Assembly: GCA_024641025.1 (NCBI GenBank)
Contig: JAHEDW010000020.1
Span: 1 to 38,834 of the forward strand
DNA from: Gallionella sp.
GTDB taxonomy: Bacteria > Pseudomonadota > Gammaproteobacteria > Burkholderiales > Gallionellaceae
DNA: 38,834 nucleotides
Direction: 5' to 3'
The translations under genes and the position numbers were made by a program. Positions 1-7,285 of the stretch are shown one piece after another; position 1 is the stretch's first letter; each line of letters begins with the position of its first letter. The notes under the pieces were generated by a model that did no database searches, had not been told where the DNA came from, and worked only from the letters and a program-made list of their open reading frames with translations.

Positions 1-501
1 CTCAGCAACCTGATCTACTTGCAGCAGGTTTCTTCCACCCTTTCGCTTCGCATCAATGCCGGCAAAGCCAGAATACGCGGGATAGAACTGGGAGCCTCCG
101 GTAGATTGATGAACTGGCTTGAAGCAGATGCCAACTACGCCTACATCGATTCAGTGATACTTGAAAATGCCACAGATCCCGGGAGCATAGGAAAGCGGTT
201 AACCGACTCACCCAGGAATATCGCCGGCATAGGACTTACGGCGAAGCGCGGTGCATGGTCGGGTTACTTAAGCGCGCGCTATGTCAGCCACATATTCTGG
301 ACTGCCCATAACACCGATACAGTAGAAGGTGTACCGGGCAGTTATGATGCACACACAATTGTGAATGCCAAACTCGGATATTCATTCTCAAAAACTGTGC
401 AGGGCAGCATGTCAATAAACAATCTGCTGAACGTAAAAGCTTATTCTTACTTTCTGCTACCAGGCCGAAATGCAACTGCCGAACTCAATTTTTCATTTTG
501 A
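1..501 (+). CDS. TonB-dependent outer-membrane receptor, C-terminal fragment
   Basis: The reading frame is open from the first base, so this is the 3' end of a larger gene and the true start lies outside the window. The 166 visible residues alternate polar and aromatic/hydrophobic positions as in outer-membrane beta strands (GIELGASGRL, ANYAYIDS, GYLSARYVSH, NAKLGYSFS, SINNLLNVKAYSYF) and end in NFSF, the terminal-Phe signature recognised by the BAM machinery. The segment around NLLNVKAYSYFLLPGRN matches the last strands of TonB-dependent siderophore or metal receptors (N-x-L-[DN]-x-x-Y near the end). Such receptors import chelated metals across the outer membrane using TonB-ExbBD energy. The substrate cannot be told from this fragment. 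A small secreted protein gene follows 13 bases later. Confidence 0.85.
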   Translation, partial: LSNLIYLQQVSSTLSLRINAGKARIRGIELGASGRLMNWLEADANYAYIDSVILENATDPGSIGKRLTDSPRNIAGIGLTAKRGAWSGYLSARYVSHIFWTAHNTDTVEGVPGSYDAHTIVNAKLGYSFSKTVQGSMSINNLLNVKAYSYFLLPGRNATAELNFSF

Positions 502-514
502 CGGCAAATAGAGC

Positions 515-826
515 ATGCCTAAATATTTTTATACCCTCGCATTACATCTCCTTCTTGTATTTTCCTGTGTAGCTAGCGCATCTTCGTTCACAAACATATA
601 CACACCCGGAACGTCATATTATTTCGAAGATTTCGACCCTGGGCAAAAACCCTGGAAACCAGGCCAATTTTTGAATATCGAGGAAGTTTTCAAGAATTAC
701 CAATACTTCGAGATCATATTCGATCAGGATGGGCAGGGTATTACTGTCTATCGATACCTGAGAGGCAATAAGGAAGGTCCGGAAAAGTATCTGCTACTGC
801 CGGACCAATCATTGCATAAGCAGTAG
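515..826 (+). CDS. Small secreted protein of unknown function
   Basis: This 103-residue protein has a clear N-terminal signal peptide: a Lys-containing start, a hydrophobic stretch LALHLLLVFSCVA, and a likely cleavage after the ASA near residue 22. The mature part is about 80 residues, rich in Tyr, Phe and acidic residues (YYFEDFDPGQKPW, IIFDQDGQGITVYRYL), with no Cys pairs or heme motif. I do not recognise a family. It begins 13 bases after the TonB receptor stop with a weak purine-rich ribosome site, so it is probably cotranscribed and may act in the periplasm with that receptor; that role is inference from position only. Confidence 0.6.
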   Translation: MPKYFYTLALHLLLVFSCVASASSFTNIYTPGTSYYFEDFDPGQKPWKPGQFLNIEEVFKNYQYFEIIFDQDGQGITVYRYLRGNKEGPEKYLLLPDQSLHKQ

Positions 827-905
827 CTTTAATGAATTTCTGCAGATCCCAGAAGCACTTCTTGTACATAACATAGTATGAATTTTTTTGAGCGAGGATA
901 AAAAT

Positions 906-2090
906 CTAGTGTTCCTTTCCATCGACCCGCGGTTGGATTAGGAATGGGATATAACGCCAGGAGAGCAGCGAAAAGCACAAGAACCAGCACGATGCTGAGA
1001 GGAATATCCAGTTGCCATATTCAATGGAAAAGAACTTCGGCGCGATGATACGCAAAACAAAGCCCAACAGCATGAGCCACAATGCGATCTTGTCAAACAT
1101 GTCAAAAATTACTCTTCTCCCTGTGTGCCCCTTCGCAATTCTGATCAGCATGGCAGGTATGATCAAACCCATTACACCAAATGTAAATACATGGATAGCC
1201 GTGGAAATCGACCATTCCGGATGGAAAATATTCCCTAGAAAAGCAATCAGAAGTTGTGCAGTCAGTGCCATGTAGCCAAAATACATGATTGCAAGCTCAA
1301 TCCGCCGCATCGCCAAAGTTGGTTTCCAGCGAATAAATCGATACGTTAGAAAAATCGAAAGTATTAGCGAGATCCAACCTGATATTTGTTGAGACATCAG
1401 GCTTTCGAATACCAATAGCATCCCAGTTATCTTAATAGCCCTGTTCAGCAATGGATTCATATAGATCGAAATCTGAAAGGCACTTTTCATAAATTGGGGC
1501 AAAGTCCGTTCAAGCATCACCAGAAATGCCATTCGGAACAGGCCAATGACCATGCTCCAGCCAATCTGAAAGTAATCGTGACTCAGCATCAGATTCTTCG
1601 AAACCAGAAACACTGGAAGCATCAGAAGAAAAAAGTAGTTGTCCTTGTAGGCGTCTTCCTTGCGTCCTTTTATCAGCGTCCTGACCAGCATTCCTGAGAT
1701 AGCTACGATGAACAGGTTATTGGCAATCAGGAATAAATTTGGCGGCCATACCCCCTGAAACCACATCCCCAACCTCTCGAAGAGCCAAGCAACTGCGAGA
1801 AATATCAGCGCATAACCAGAATACCCGCGCACCTTTACCCAGTTTTTGGTTGCGGTCAGCAAGAACCCACCTAGAACCGCCCAACCGAATCCAAAGAACA
1901 TTTCATGAGCGTGCCACTGCACCATGGAATATTCTGTTTTTGGTGCGGCTATCATGCCTGAATACATCAATGCCCACGCTAGCGGCAAACTCAAGCCTGA
2001 TATTAGCGCAAGTATAAAGAACGGCCTAAATCCGACTAGCCAAAGCGCATGGCTGGGAAGGTATAATTTCTTATCAAGGTGACAGACCAC
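906..2090 (-). CDS. nnrS: NnrS family heme/copper membrane protein
   Basis: The 394-residue protein has about 12 hydrophobic segments and the NnrS hallmarks: FRPFF near residue 21, the WHAHEMxFGF motif with His60 and His62, and GGFLLTATKNW following it. NnrS is a polytopic heme- and copper-containing protein of the cytoplasmic membrane. In denitrifiers and some pathogens it is induced by nitric oxide and helps limit nitrosative damage; its exact reaction is not settled. The start is a GTG preceded by GAGG about a dozen bases upstream. A 44-codon ORF ends 16 bases upstream on the same strand. The gene diverges from a hemerythrin/DUF2249 operon, which agrees with a shared NO or low-oxygen role. 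Confidence 0.9.
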   Translation of the reverse strand: MVCHLDKKLYLPSHALWLVGFRPFFILALISGLSLPLAWALMYSGMIAAPKTEYSMVQWHAHEMFFGFGWAVLGGFLLTATKNWVKVRGYSGYALIFLAVAWLFERLGMWFQGVWPPNLFLIANNLFIVAISGMLVRTLIKGRKEDAYKDNYFFLLMLPVFLVSKNLMLSHDYFQIGWSMVIGLFRMAFLVMLERTLPQFMKSAFQISIYMNPLLNRAIKITGMLLVFESLMSQQISGWISLILSIFLTYRFIRWKPTLAMRRIELAIMYFGYMALTAQLLIAFLGNIFHPEWSISTAIHVFTFGVMGLIIPAMLIRIAKGHTGRRVIFDMFDKIALWLMLLGFVLRIIAPKFFSIEYGNWIFLSASCWFLCFSLLSWRYIPFLIQPRVDGKEH

Positions 2091-2106
2091 TTATCTTACG
2101 CCTCAA

Positions 2107-2241
2107 CTAGCTTTCGACTCTACCCAATACCCCACCATCACTTTGCAGCATTGCTTCAAGCTGGTTACGCGCACAAACCTTCAGATGTTCCGTTAGTGTT
2201 GTTTGAGATACGGTAGCCTGATTTGATATAACAACTCTCAT
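2107..2241 (-). CDS. Possible 44-residue ORF upstream of nnrS
   Basis: An ATG-initiated ORF encodes a small soluble protein beginning MRVVISNQATVSQ and ending GGVLGRVES. Its stop lies 16 bases before the nnrS start, and the nnrS ribosome site (GAGG) falls directly after that stop, as expected for coupled genes. No Shine-Dalgarno sequence is visible in front of this ORF, and no family is recognised. The ORF may be real, a decayed gene, or chance. Confidence 0.3.
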   Translation of the reverse strand: MRVVISNQATVSQTTLTEHLKVCARNQLEAMLQSDGGVLGRVES

Positions 2242-2538
2242 GTAATAAATATATATTGGGAATCAATTAAATAGTCTACCCGCCTGCCATGCTGATCTTT
2301 ATCTATCGGGAATCGCAAGAGTCGGAGGAGTAACGCATATCGTTATATGTCTTTATGGTAGGCATATGCCATCATTTAATACCTTATCAAAATTGCTTAT
2401 TAAGCTATCAAACGATTATCATATATACAATTTATACATGTATTCATTGTACATGTTATTAATGTATAATGCTATTCATTCAACTTTAACTCAATTATAG
2501 AAATAATTCTCTCGCGGTAATTTTATGGGGTTATTGAA
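2242..2538. promoter_or_regulatory. Divergent intergenic region between nnrS side and hemerythrin operon
   Basis: This AT-rich stretch separates the leftward nnrS side from the rightward hemerythrin operon. It holds a perfect 7-bp inverted repeat ACATGTA-N7-TACATGT at 2436-2456, overlapping a 10-bp palindrome ATACATGTAT at 2434-2443. A good -10 hexamer TATAAT lies at 2465-2470 without a convincing -35, which suggests activator dependence. On the minus strand TTGATTCCCAATAT (around 2255-2268) is half of an FNR/DNR box (TTGAT-N4-ATCAA) with a poor second half. I see no full FNR, NorR or NsrR site. Confidence 0.4.
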
Positions 2539-2973
2539 ATGCAAAATATTGCTGATTTTATGAGCACAGGTCATCGCGAATGTGACGTGGCATTCGCCAT
2601 CGCAGAGCAGGCCGCATCTGAAAAAAACTGGTCAACCGCAGAGATCGCGTTTAACGATTTTAGCGTCAATATGGCCAGACACTTTCTCATGGAAGAAGAC
2701 AAGTTATTCCCAATGCTGTTATCTGCAGGTGGGCCTGATGCACCGGTTAACGTAATGGTAATGGAGCACGCCCAGATGAATGAACTGATCGATCAAATAG
2801 CCCATTCATTGGAAAAAAAGGAAAGTGAAACTTATGGCGGATTATCAGAAACATTGCTGATCATGATGCAACAGCATAACCTGAAGGAAGAACAAATACT
2901 TTACCCGATAGCTGACAAATTACTTGAAGACCAGCGCGAAAACCTAATAAATAGCTTGCGTTCATGCTTGTAA
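2539..2973 (+). CDS. Hemerythrin-like (HHE) protein
   Basis: This 144-residue all-helical protein carries the diiron ligand set expected of bacterial hemerythrins: His12 (GHRECD), His48 and Glu52 (HFLMEEDKLFP), His77 (EHAQM), and His113 with Glu117 (QQHNLKEEQILYP). The family binds O2 or NO at a non-heme diiron centre; relatives such as YtfE/Ric repair iron centres damaged by NO. There is no N-terminal ScdA/Ric Cys domain, so this is the single-domain form. It is the first gene of a tight rightward operon with DUF2249, an NnrS-like membrane protein and a SirB2-like protein. Confidence 0.88.
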   Translation: MQNIADFMSTGHRECDVAFAIAEQAASEKNWSTAEIAFNDFSVNMARHFLMEEDKLFPMLLSAGGPDAPVNVMVMEHAQMNELIDQIAHSLEKKESETYGGLSETLLIMMQQHNLKEEQILYPIADKLLEDQRENLINSLRSCL

Positions 2974-2976
2974 GTC

Positions 2977-3204
2977 ATGTGCGCAAGCAAGACACAAGAA
3001 ATTGATGTCCGCGGATTGCCGCCGCCAGAACCATTCGAACTCATCATCAATGCCCTGCAGACGCTTCCCGTCGGAGAATGCCTGCATGTTCATATCCATC
3101 GGGAACCCTACCCTTTGTATGAGGTATTACTTGATGGTGGATTTCTCTGGCATACCACAAAGATCGAAGATAATAACTTTCTGATTCGAATTTGCTATAG
3201 CTAA
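2977..3204 (+). CDS. DUF2249 (TusA-like fold) protein
   Basis: The 75-residue product matches DUF2249: DVRGLPPPEPFE at residues 10-21, a mid-protein G-E-C-L-H-V-H-I-H-R-E-P-Y-P-L-Y segment, and GFLWHTTK. DUF2249 domains have a TusA/SirA-like two-layer fold and often sit beside hemerythrins, denitrification genes and NnrS; their biochemical role is not established. It starts three bases after the hemerythrin stop, and its stop overlaps the next start in TAATG, so the three genes are likely translationally coupled. Confidence 0.82.
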   Translation: MCASKTQEIDVRGLPPPEPFELIINALQTLPVGECLHVHIHREPYPLYEVLLDGGFLWHTTKIEDNNFLIRICYS

Positions 3205-4484
3205 TGAGGACAGTACCACTGAGCACTGAGCAGGCACCTCCAATTTCCGTGCCGCTGCGTTTTTTCATTTCTACCCCTCTGTTTCTGATGCTTGCTGCGC
3301 TAGCACTAGTTCCAGTTTCCGACAATCCATTTACCAATATTCACTCATTAGCATTACTAGCGGCAACGCACAGCATCACCCTAGGATTCATGGCAATGGC
3401 CATGCTAGGTGCGATGCAACAGATCCTGCCTGTGGTAATAGCCAGTCCAATGCCTGCCTCAGGTATAATATCTTGGTTAACTTTCTTGCCGATGATTTCA
3501 GGCACAGCACTGCTAACCACAGGTTTCATGCTTGGCAAACCAATTTTTCTCGAACTAGCCTGGCCACTGTTGGGGCTGGCTTTTATAACCTTCATTGGTT
3601 CAAGTCTGTTCAGTCTAGTGCGTTCACCATCAAGCAACGCAACTAAGACCTCTATACTACTGTCCATCTTAGCTCTAACCGGTACCATTGCCCTTGGCAT
3701 GTTGCTTGCTCATGCTTATGCAACCGGATTACTGTTGCCATACGAAAAACTAGCCAAATCCCATATCAATTTATCGCTGGGTGGATGGGTACTGTTGCTG
3801 GTCATTGGCGTGTCCTATCAAGTCGTGCCGATGTTTCAACTTACACCTCATTATCCCAAATGGTTATCCTTCAGTTTGGCACCAGCCATATTTATCGTTT
3901 TGGTAGTGAACTTGATTTCCCTCTTGCTCGAGTTCAGGCCATATTGGGTAGTAATCTCCTTGCAATTTACCTTTTGGCTTTTGGCAAGCAGTTTTGCCGT
4001 GGTTACACTCAACCTACAAAGTAGGCGGCGGCGACGTATTGCAGATGCAACCTTGAGTTTTTTCCGTTTAGGGATGATTTCATTGTTGTGCGCAGGAATA
4101 ACCGCATTGGCAAACGTATTTGTTCCTGCTTTCGATCATTTCGACACACTGTCAGCCGCATTGTTTATTCTTGGATTTGCTATGTCGATTATTATCGGTA
4201 TGCTCTACAAGATCGTCCCTTTTTTGGTGTGGTTCCATCTGTTCCGTGGCGGGATAAAGCGCGGCGTTCCGAACATGAAAGAGATCATCCCTGAGCATTG
4301 GATGTGGCGTCACTTTTGGCTTCATTGTTGCACCCTGCTTGCAGTACTTATCGCCCCATGGTGGGATGTAGCTGCTTGGCTAGTCTCTTTGGGATTATTG
4401 CTTCAGGGCATGCTGCTCGGTTCCGGCCTCTACACCGCAATGTCTGTGTATCGGATCACGCTAAGATGCTTGGAGGAAAGTTGA
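3204..4484 (+). CDS. Polytopic membrane protein, NnrS / oxidase-subunit-I-like
   Basis: The 426-residue protein has about 12 predicted membrane helices. Conserved-looking His residues lie in or at helix ends: His47 and His56 (NIHSLALLAATHSITLGF), AHAY and KSHINLSLGGW in mid-protein, and VWFHLF near the C-terminal third. The layout recalls NnrS and heme-copper-oxidase subunit-I-like proteins seen with hemerythrin and DUF2249 genes in betaproteobacteria, but it is clearly diverged from the nnrS product at 906-2090. A heme- or copper-binding role in NO handling is inferred from context. Its ATG overlaps the DUF2249 stop by one base. Confidence 0.65.
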   Translation: MRTVPLSTEQAPPISVPLRFFISTPLFLMLAALALVPVSDNPFTNIHSLALLAATHSITLGFMAMAMLGAMQQILPVVIASPMPASGIISWLTFLPMISGTALLTTGFMLGKPIFLELAWPLLGLAFITFIGSSLFSLVRSPSSNATKTSILLSILALTGTIALGMLLAHAYATGLLLPYEKLAKSHINLSLGGWVLLLVIGVSYQVVPMFQLTPHYPKWLSFSLAPAIFIVLVVNLISLLLEFRPYWVVISLQFTFWLLASSFAVVTLNLQSRRRRRIADATLSFFRLGMISLLCAGITALANVFVPAFDHFDTLSAALFILGFAMSIIIGMLYKIVPFLVWFHLFRGGIKRGVPNMKEIIPEHWMWRHFWLHCCTLLAVLIAPWWDVAAWLVSLGLLLQGMLLGSGLYTAMSVYRITLRCLEES

Positions 4485-4486
4485 TA

Positions 4487-4870
4487 ATGAGTTTACTTTT
4501 TCTGAAAGGATTGCATATCGCTTGTGCAATCATGAGCTTTACACTGTTCTTCTTGCGTGGCATCTGGAGTTTCAAGGGCTCACCCATCATGCGACAGCGT
4601 TGGGTCAAAATCGTGCCACATGTAGTGGATACCGTGCTGCTAGCAGCTGCAATAGCACTAGCTTTTGGCATTCACCAATATCCCTTTGTGGATTCCTGGC
4701 TGACTGCAAAAGTAATTGGATTGTTCTTGTATATCGGATTGGGGTTTGCAGCACTAAAATATGGCAAGACCAGAACTATCAGAATAGTCGCGTGGTTAAC
4801 TGCGCAGATCGTGTTCGCTTATATAATTCTGGTTGCAATCAGCCATAATGCCTTGCCGTTCAACAATTAA
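4487..4870 (+). CDS. SirB2-family membrane protein
   Basis: The 127-residue product has four hydrophobic segments and the SirB2-like start KGLHIACAIMSFTLFFLRGIW, followed by W-V-K-I-V-P-H-V-V-D-T-V-L-L, the usual second conserved block with a His-x-x-Asp. The open frame runs back to 4298, but the ATG at 4487 is chosen because it begins the family motif, has GGAGG ten bases upstream (4472-4476), and lies two bases after the previous stop. SirB2-like proteins are small integral membrane proteins of unknown mechanism. Here it is the last gene of the hemerythrin operon. Confidence 0.75.
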   Translation: MSLLFLKGLHIACAIMSFTLFFLRGIWSFKGSPIMRQRWVKIVPHVVDTVLLAAAIALAFGIHQYPFVDSWLTAKVIGLFLYIGLGFAALKYGKTRTIRIVAWLTAQIVFAYIILVAISHNALPFNN

Positions 4871-4989
4871 GGTAGGCTATATTTTCATTCATTAAGGCTA
4901 CCCTGCCTGTCAGGAGGTAACGAACCAAAAGCAAAGTCACCTGATCTGTCATCCACTTGATCCCCTCGAGCGCGAAAATTGAATCAATT

Positions 4990-5022
4990 ACCCGTCACCC
5001 AATCTAGAATCGGATGACGAGT
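4990..5022 (-). terminator. Probable terminator of the ccm operon
   Basis: Read leftward, the RNA can form an 11-pair stem (4990-5000 with 5012-5022) containing two G-U pairs and an 11-base loop, followed by a U-rich run. On the other strand two pairs would be mismatches, so the element favours the ccm direction. It lies about ten bases past the ccmI stop. Confidence 0.5.
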
Positions 5023-5031
5023 ATAAAGTCA

Positions 5032-6297
5032 CTAGGGGATAACCTTGTCGATAACGATATTTAATCCTTTAGTGCCAGGCTTTATGGCGGATGTCAGTCC
5101 TTCAAGATCGCCAGACTGCGGCATTGGCGTACCTGATTTTGATACACGCGCCACAACAACAACCTGATCAAATCCTGACAGCTTCATTTCAGGCCGCATT
5201 GCCATGCTGTCATCCAAGGTAAACTCCATAGGCAAATCCTTAACCTGCTTGCGGAACACGGCGAGAGGCATTTTCGGCCCCTGTGCTGCACGCGCAAGGA
5301 TGAATACGGTATCTTCCGGAGATGCTTTGGCAGCCAACTCCTTACTCAATGCCACCTTTCCGGTGATAGCAGCTGCGGGGTTGCCTGCTGCCTGCTGCGG
5401 TACTTCTTCGAAAGGAAGCTTAGCAAGCTTTTGTTTGCCACCTGGCTGTGAAGCTAGCAGATCACGTGCACGCTGGATGCTGACCTTGAACTGCTGAGCA
5501 TCTCGGGAGCCAGGCTGCAATAATCCATAAAGCTTCTGCCAATTTGTGAGTGCGAGCACATAATCTTCGCGTTCCATGCCGACAGATCCTGAAAGAGCAA
5601 GGGCGGTGACGTTATTTGGGTCGAGAGCCAAGGCTTGCTCCAGCATTTTGGCAACTTCTGGGCTCTGCAGCGTTCGGCCATGGGCCATTGCATAAACATC
5701 AGCATAGTTTGCCCAGAGTTGCGCCTCATCAGGAACCAGCTTAACTAGTTCTTCATATGCCTTGGCTCCTTCTTCATAGCGTTTCATTTCGATGTATGAA
5801 CGCGCCAGATTGTACCAACCGTTAGCATTGTCAGGATTGTCCTTCAAGTCACTTGCCAATTCCTGCAATGCCTCTTCAGTCCGGAGGATACCATCACCTG
5901 CAGCTGCAGCACTTTGTTCTTGTAACGGCAGTAGTGCCCTGGTGTTACCTAACTTCATGTAAACCGGAACAGTGAACAGGGGCAACAGAACCGCCATCAC
6001 GATAGCTAGCACTTTGGCAGGATTCCGAGGGGGCTTCTTTGCAGGCTGCTCTGATGTTTTAACTTCTTCCAGCAACCGCGCCTGTAATTCACTCTTACCC
6101 TGCTCGTATGCGTCCTGAGTTAGCAAGCCATTTCGCAAATCGGTTTCCAGCTCCTGCGACTGGTCTCGCAGTATCCCTAGGTTGGCTGCATCGCGCAGCA
6201 CATCGTTATCGCTTGCAGATTTTCGCCAAAGCGGCGCCACAATAAATATAATTGCAACTAGCAGCAGAGCCGCACTGAGTATCCAGAATAAGGTCAT
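5032..6297 (-). CDS. ccmI: Cytochrome c maturation protein CcmI
   Basis: The 421-residue protein starts with a membrane helix (LFWILSAALLLVAIIFIVAPLW), has a cytoplasmic linker, a second helix near residue 97 (VLAIVMAVLLPLFTVPVYM) and then TPR repeats (GWYNLARSYIEMKRYEEGAKAYEELV and the following units) in the periplasm. This is the CcmI arrangement: the TPR domain holds apocytochrome c for the heme lyase module CcmF-CcmH. The C-terminal 120 residues form the usual domain ending in VIDKVIP. The family lengths are similar. It is the last gene of the leftward ccm operon, two bases after ccmH. Confidence 0.92.
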   Translation of the reverse strand: MTLFWILSAALLLVAIIFIVAPLWRKSASDNDVLRDAANLGILRDQSQELETDLRNGLLTQDAYEQGKSELQARLLEEVKTSEQPAKKPPRNPAKVLAIVMAVLLPLFTVPVYMKLGNTRALLPLQEQSAAAAGDGILRTEEALQELASDLKDNPDNANGWYNLARSYIEMKRYEEGAKAYEELVKLVPDEAQLWANYADVYAMAHGRTLQSPEVAKMLEQALALDPNNVTALALSGSVGMEREDYVLALTNWQKLYGLLQPGSRDAQQFKVSIQRARDLLASQPGGKQKLAKLPFEEVPQQAAGNPAAAITGKVALSKELAAKASPEDTVFILARAAQGPKMPLAVFRKQVKDLPMEFTLDDSMAMRPEMKLSGFDQVVVVARVSKSGTPMPQSGDLEGLTSAIKPGTKGLNIVIDKVIP

Positions 6298-6299
6298 TT

Positions 6300-6761
6300 T
6301 TAGAGGTCTTTCGAGGTATTTAGCAGATCGGCAGCTCGTTTCGCATCTTCTTCTGAGAGATGCGGCTCAGCAATTTTTGTTTTGCGTTTGCGTAGTTGGA
6401 TCATCAAGCCGGCAAGAGCAGCCAACAACAATACGAACGGACCATACCAAAGTAGCAAGGTATAACTTTTAACCGGGGGATCGAACAACACATAATCGCC
6501 GTAGCGCGCAACCAAATAATCGATTATCTGCTGGTCATTCATACCCTTCAGCATTTGCTCGCGTACTTCTTGGCGCAAATCGTTAGCGAGTTCAGAACGA
6601 GAACTTGCCAGTGACTCATTTTGACATACCAGGCAACGGAGTTTCTCTGCCAAACCGATCATGCGCTTTTCCAAAACCGGATCTTCAGCCAGGTCCTTTG
6701 CCTCGCCGGCATAAGCAAATGTAGGCAATAAACAAAACAACAGTATCAATACTTTTTTCAT
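6300..6761 (-). CDS. ccmH: Cytochrome c maturation protein CcmH
   Basis: The 153-residue protein has a signal peptide (LILLFCLLPTFAYA), the redox motif LRCLVCQN with Cys43 and Cys46, the ASSRSELANDLRQEVREQ segment, and one C-terminal membrane helix (LLWYGPFVLLLAALAGLMIQL). CcmH is a periplasm-facing thiol-disulfide protein that keeps apocytochrome CXXCH cysteines reduced and helps hand them to CcmF. The length fits the short CcmH form, with the TPR part encoded separately as ccmI. It overlaps ccmG by four bases. Confidence 0.94.
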   Translation of the reverse strand: MKKVLILLFCLLPTFAYAGEAKDLAEDPVLEKRMIGLAEKLRCLVCQNESLASSRSELANDLRQEVREQMLKGMNDQQIIDYLVARYGDYVLFDPPVKSYTLLLWYGPFVLLLAALAGLMIQLRKRKTKIAEPHLSEEDAKRAADLLNTSKDL

Positions 6762-7285
6762 TTCGCTTTCAACTCCGCAACCAATGGCAGTATCTTCTCA
6801 TGCAGACTTTGCTGTGTTACCGGACCGATCTGCTTGTATCTGATCACACCTTCCTTGTCGATCACATAAGTCTCTGGTACACCATACACGCCGTAATCGA
6901 TACCGATGCGCCCATCCGTATCGGATGCGCTCAAAACATATGGATTACCGCCTTCACGGAGCCATGCCATACCAGCTTCGCGTGTATCTTTGTAATCCAA
7001 CCCATAAATTGGAACGATGTTCTGGCGAGACAAAGCCATCAGTACTGGATGCTCAACCCTGCATGAAACACACCACGAAGCCCAGACGTTCAACAACCAT
7101 ACTTGACCCTTCATTTCCTGTGACGTGAACTGCTTGGTTGGATCGTGCAGCTGTGCAAGGTTGAACTCAGGAGCAGGCTTCCCAATCAACGGGGAAGGAA
7201 CTTCTCGAGGATTCAGAGACAACCCGACATAGAGAAATCCTGCCAATACCACAAATATCACGAAAGGCCAGATAAATCTGATCAT
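6758..7285 (-). CDS. ccmG: Thiol:disulfide interchange protein CcmG (DsbE)
   Basis: The 175-residue protein has an N-terminal membrane anchor (residues 5-23), a thioredoxin-like domain, and the active site WASWCVSCRVEHP with Cys72 and Cys75. The cis-Pro region is GVYGVPETYVIDKEG. CcmG takes reductant from CcmD-independent DsbD/CcdA-type transport and reduces the apocytochrome or CcmH in the periplasm. Val-Ser between the cysteines, in place of the Pro-Thr seen in E. coli, is common in related proteobacteria. The start overlaps the ccmF stop by four bases. Confidence 0.94.
   Translation of the reverse strand: MIRFIWPFVIFVVLAGFLYVGLSLNPREVPSPLIGKPAPEFNLAQLHDPTKQFTSQEMKGQVWLLNVWASWCVSCRVEHPVLMALSRQNIVPIYGLDYKDTREAGMAWLREGGNPYVLSASDTDGRIGIDYGVYGVPETYVIDKEGVIRYKQIGPVTQQSLHEKILPLVAELKAK

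Noticed and set aside
2427-2460. NsrR site
   Set aside because: The ACATGT centres are 15 bases apart, while NsrR half-site centres are about 11 apart, so the spacing does not fit.
4298-4486. N-terminal extension of the SirB2-like frame
   Set aside because: It lies within the previous gene in another frame; the ribosome site and family motif support 4487.
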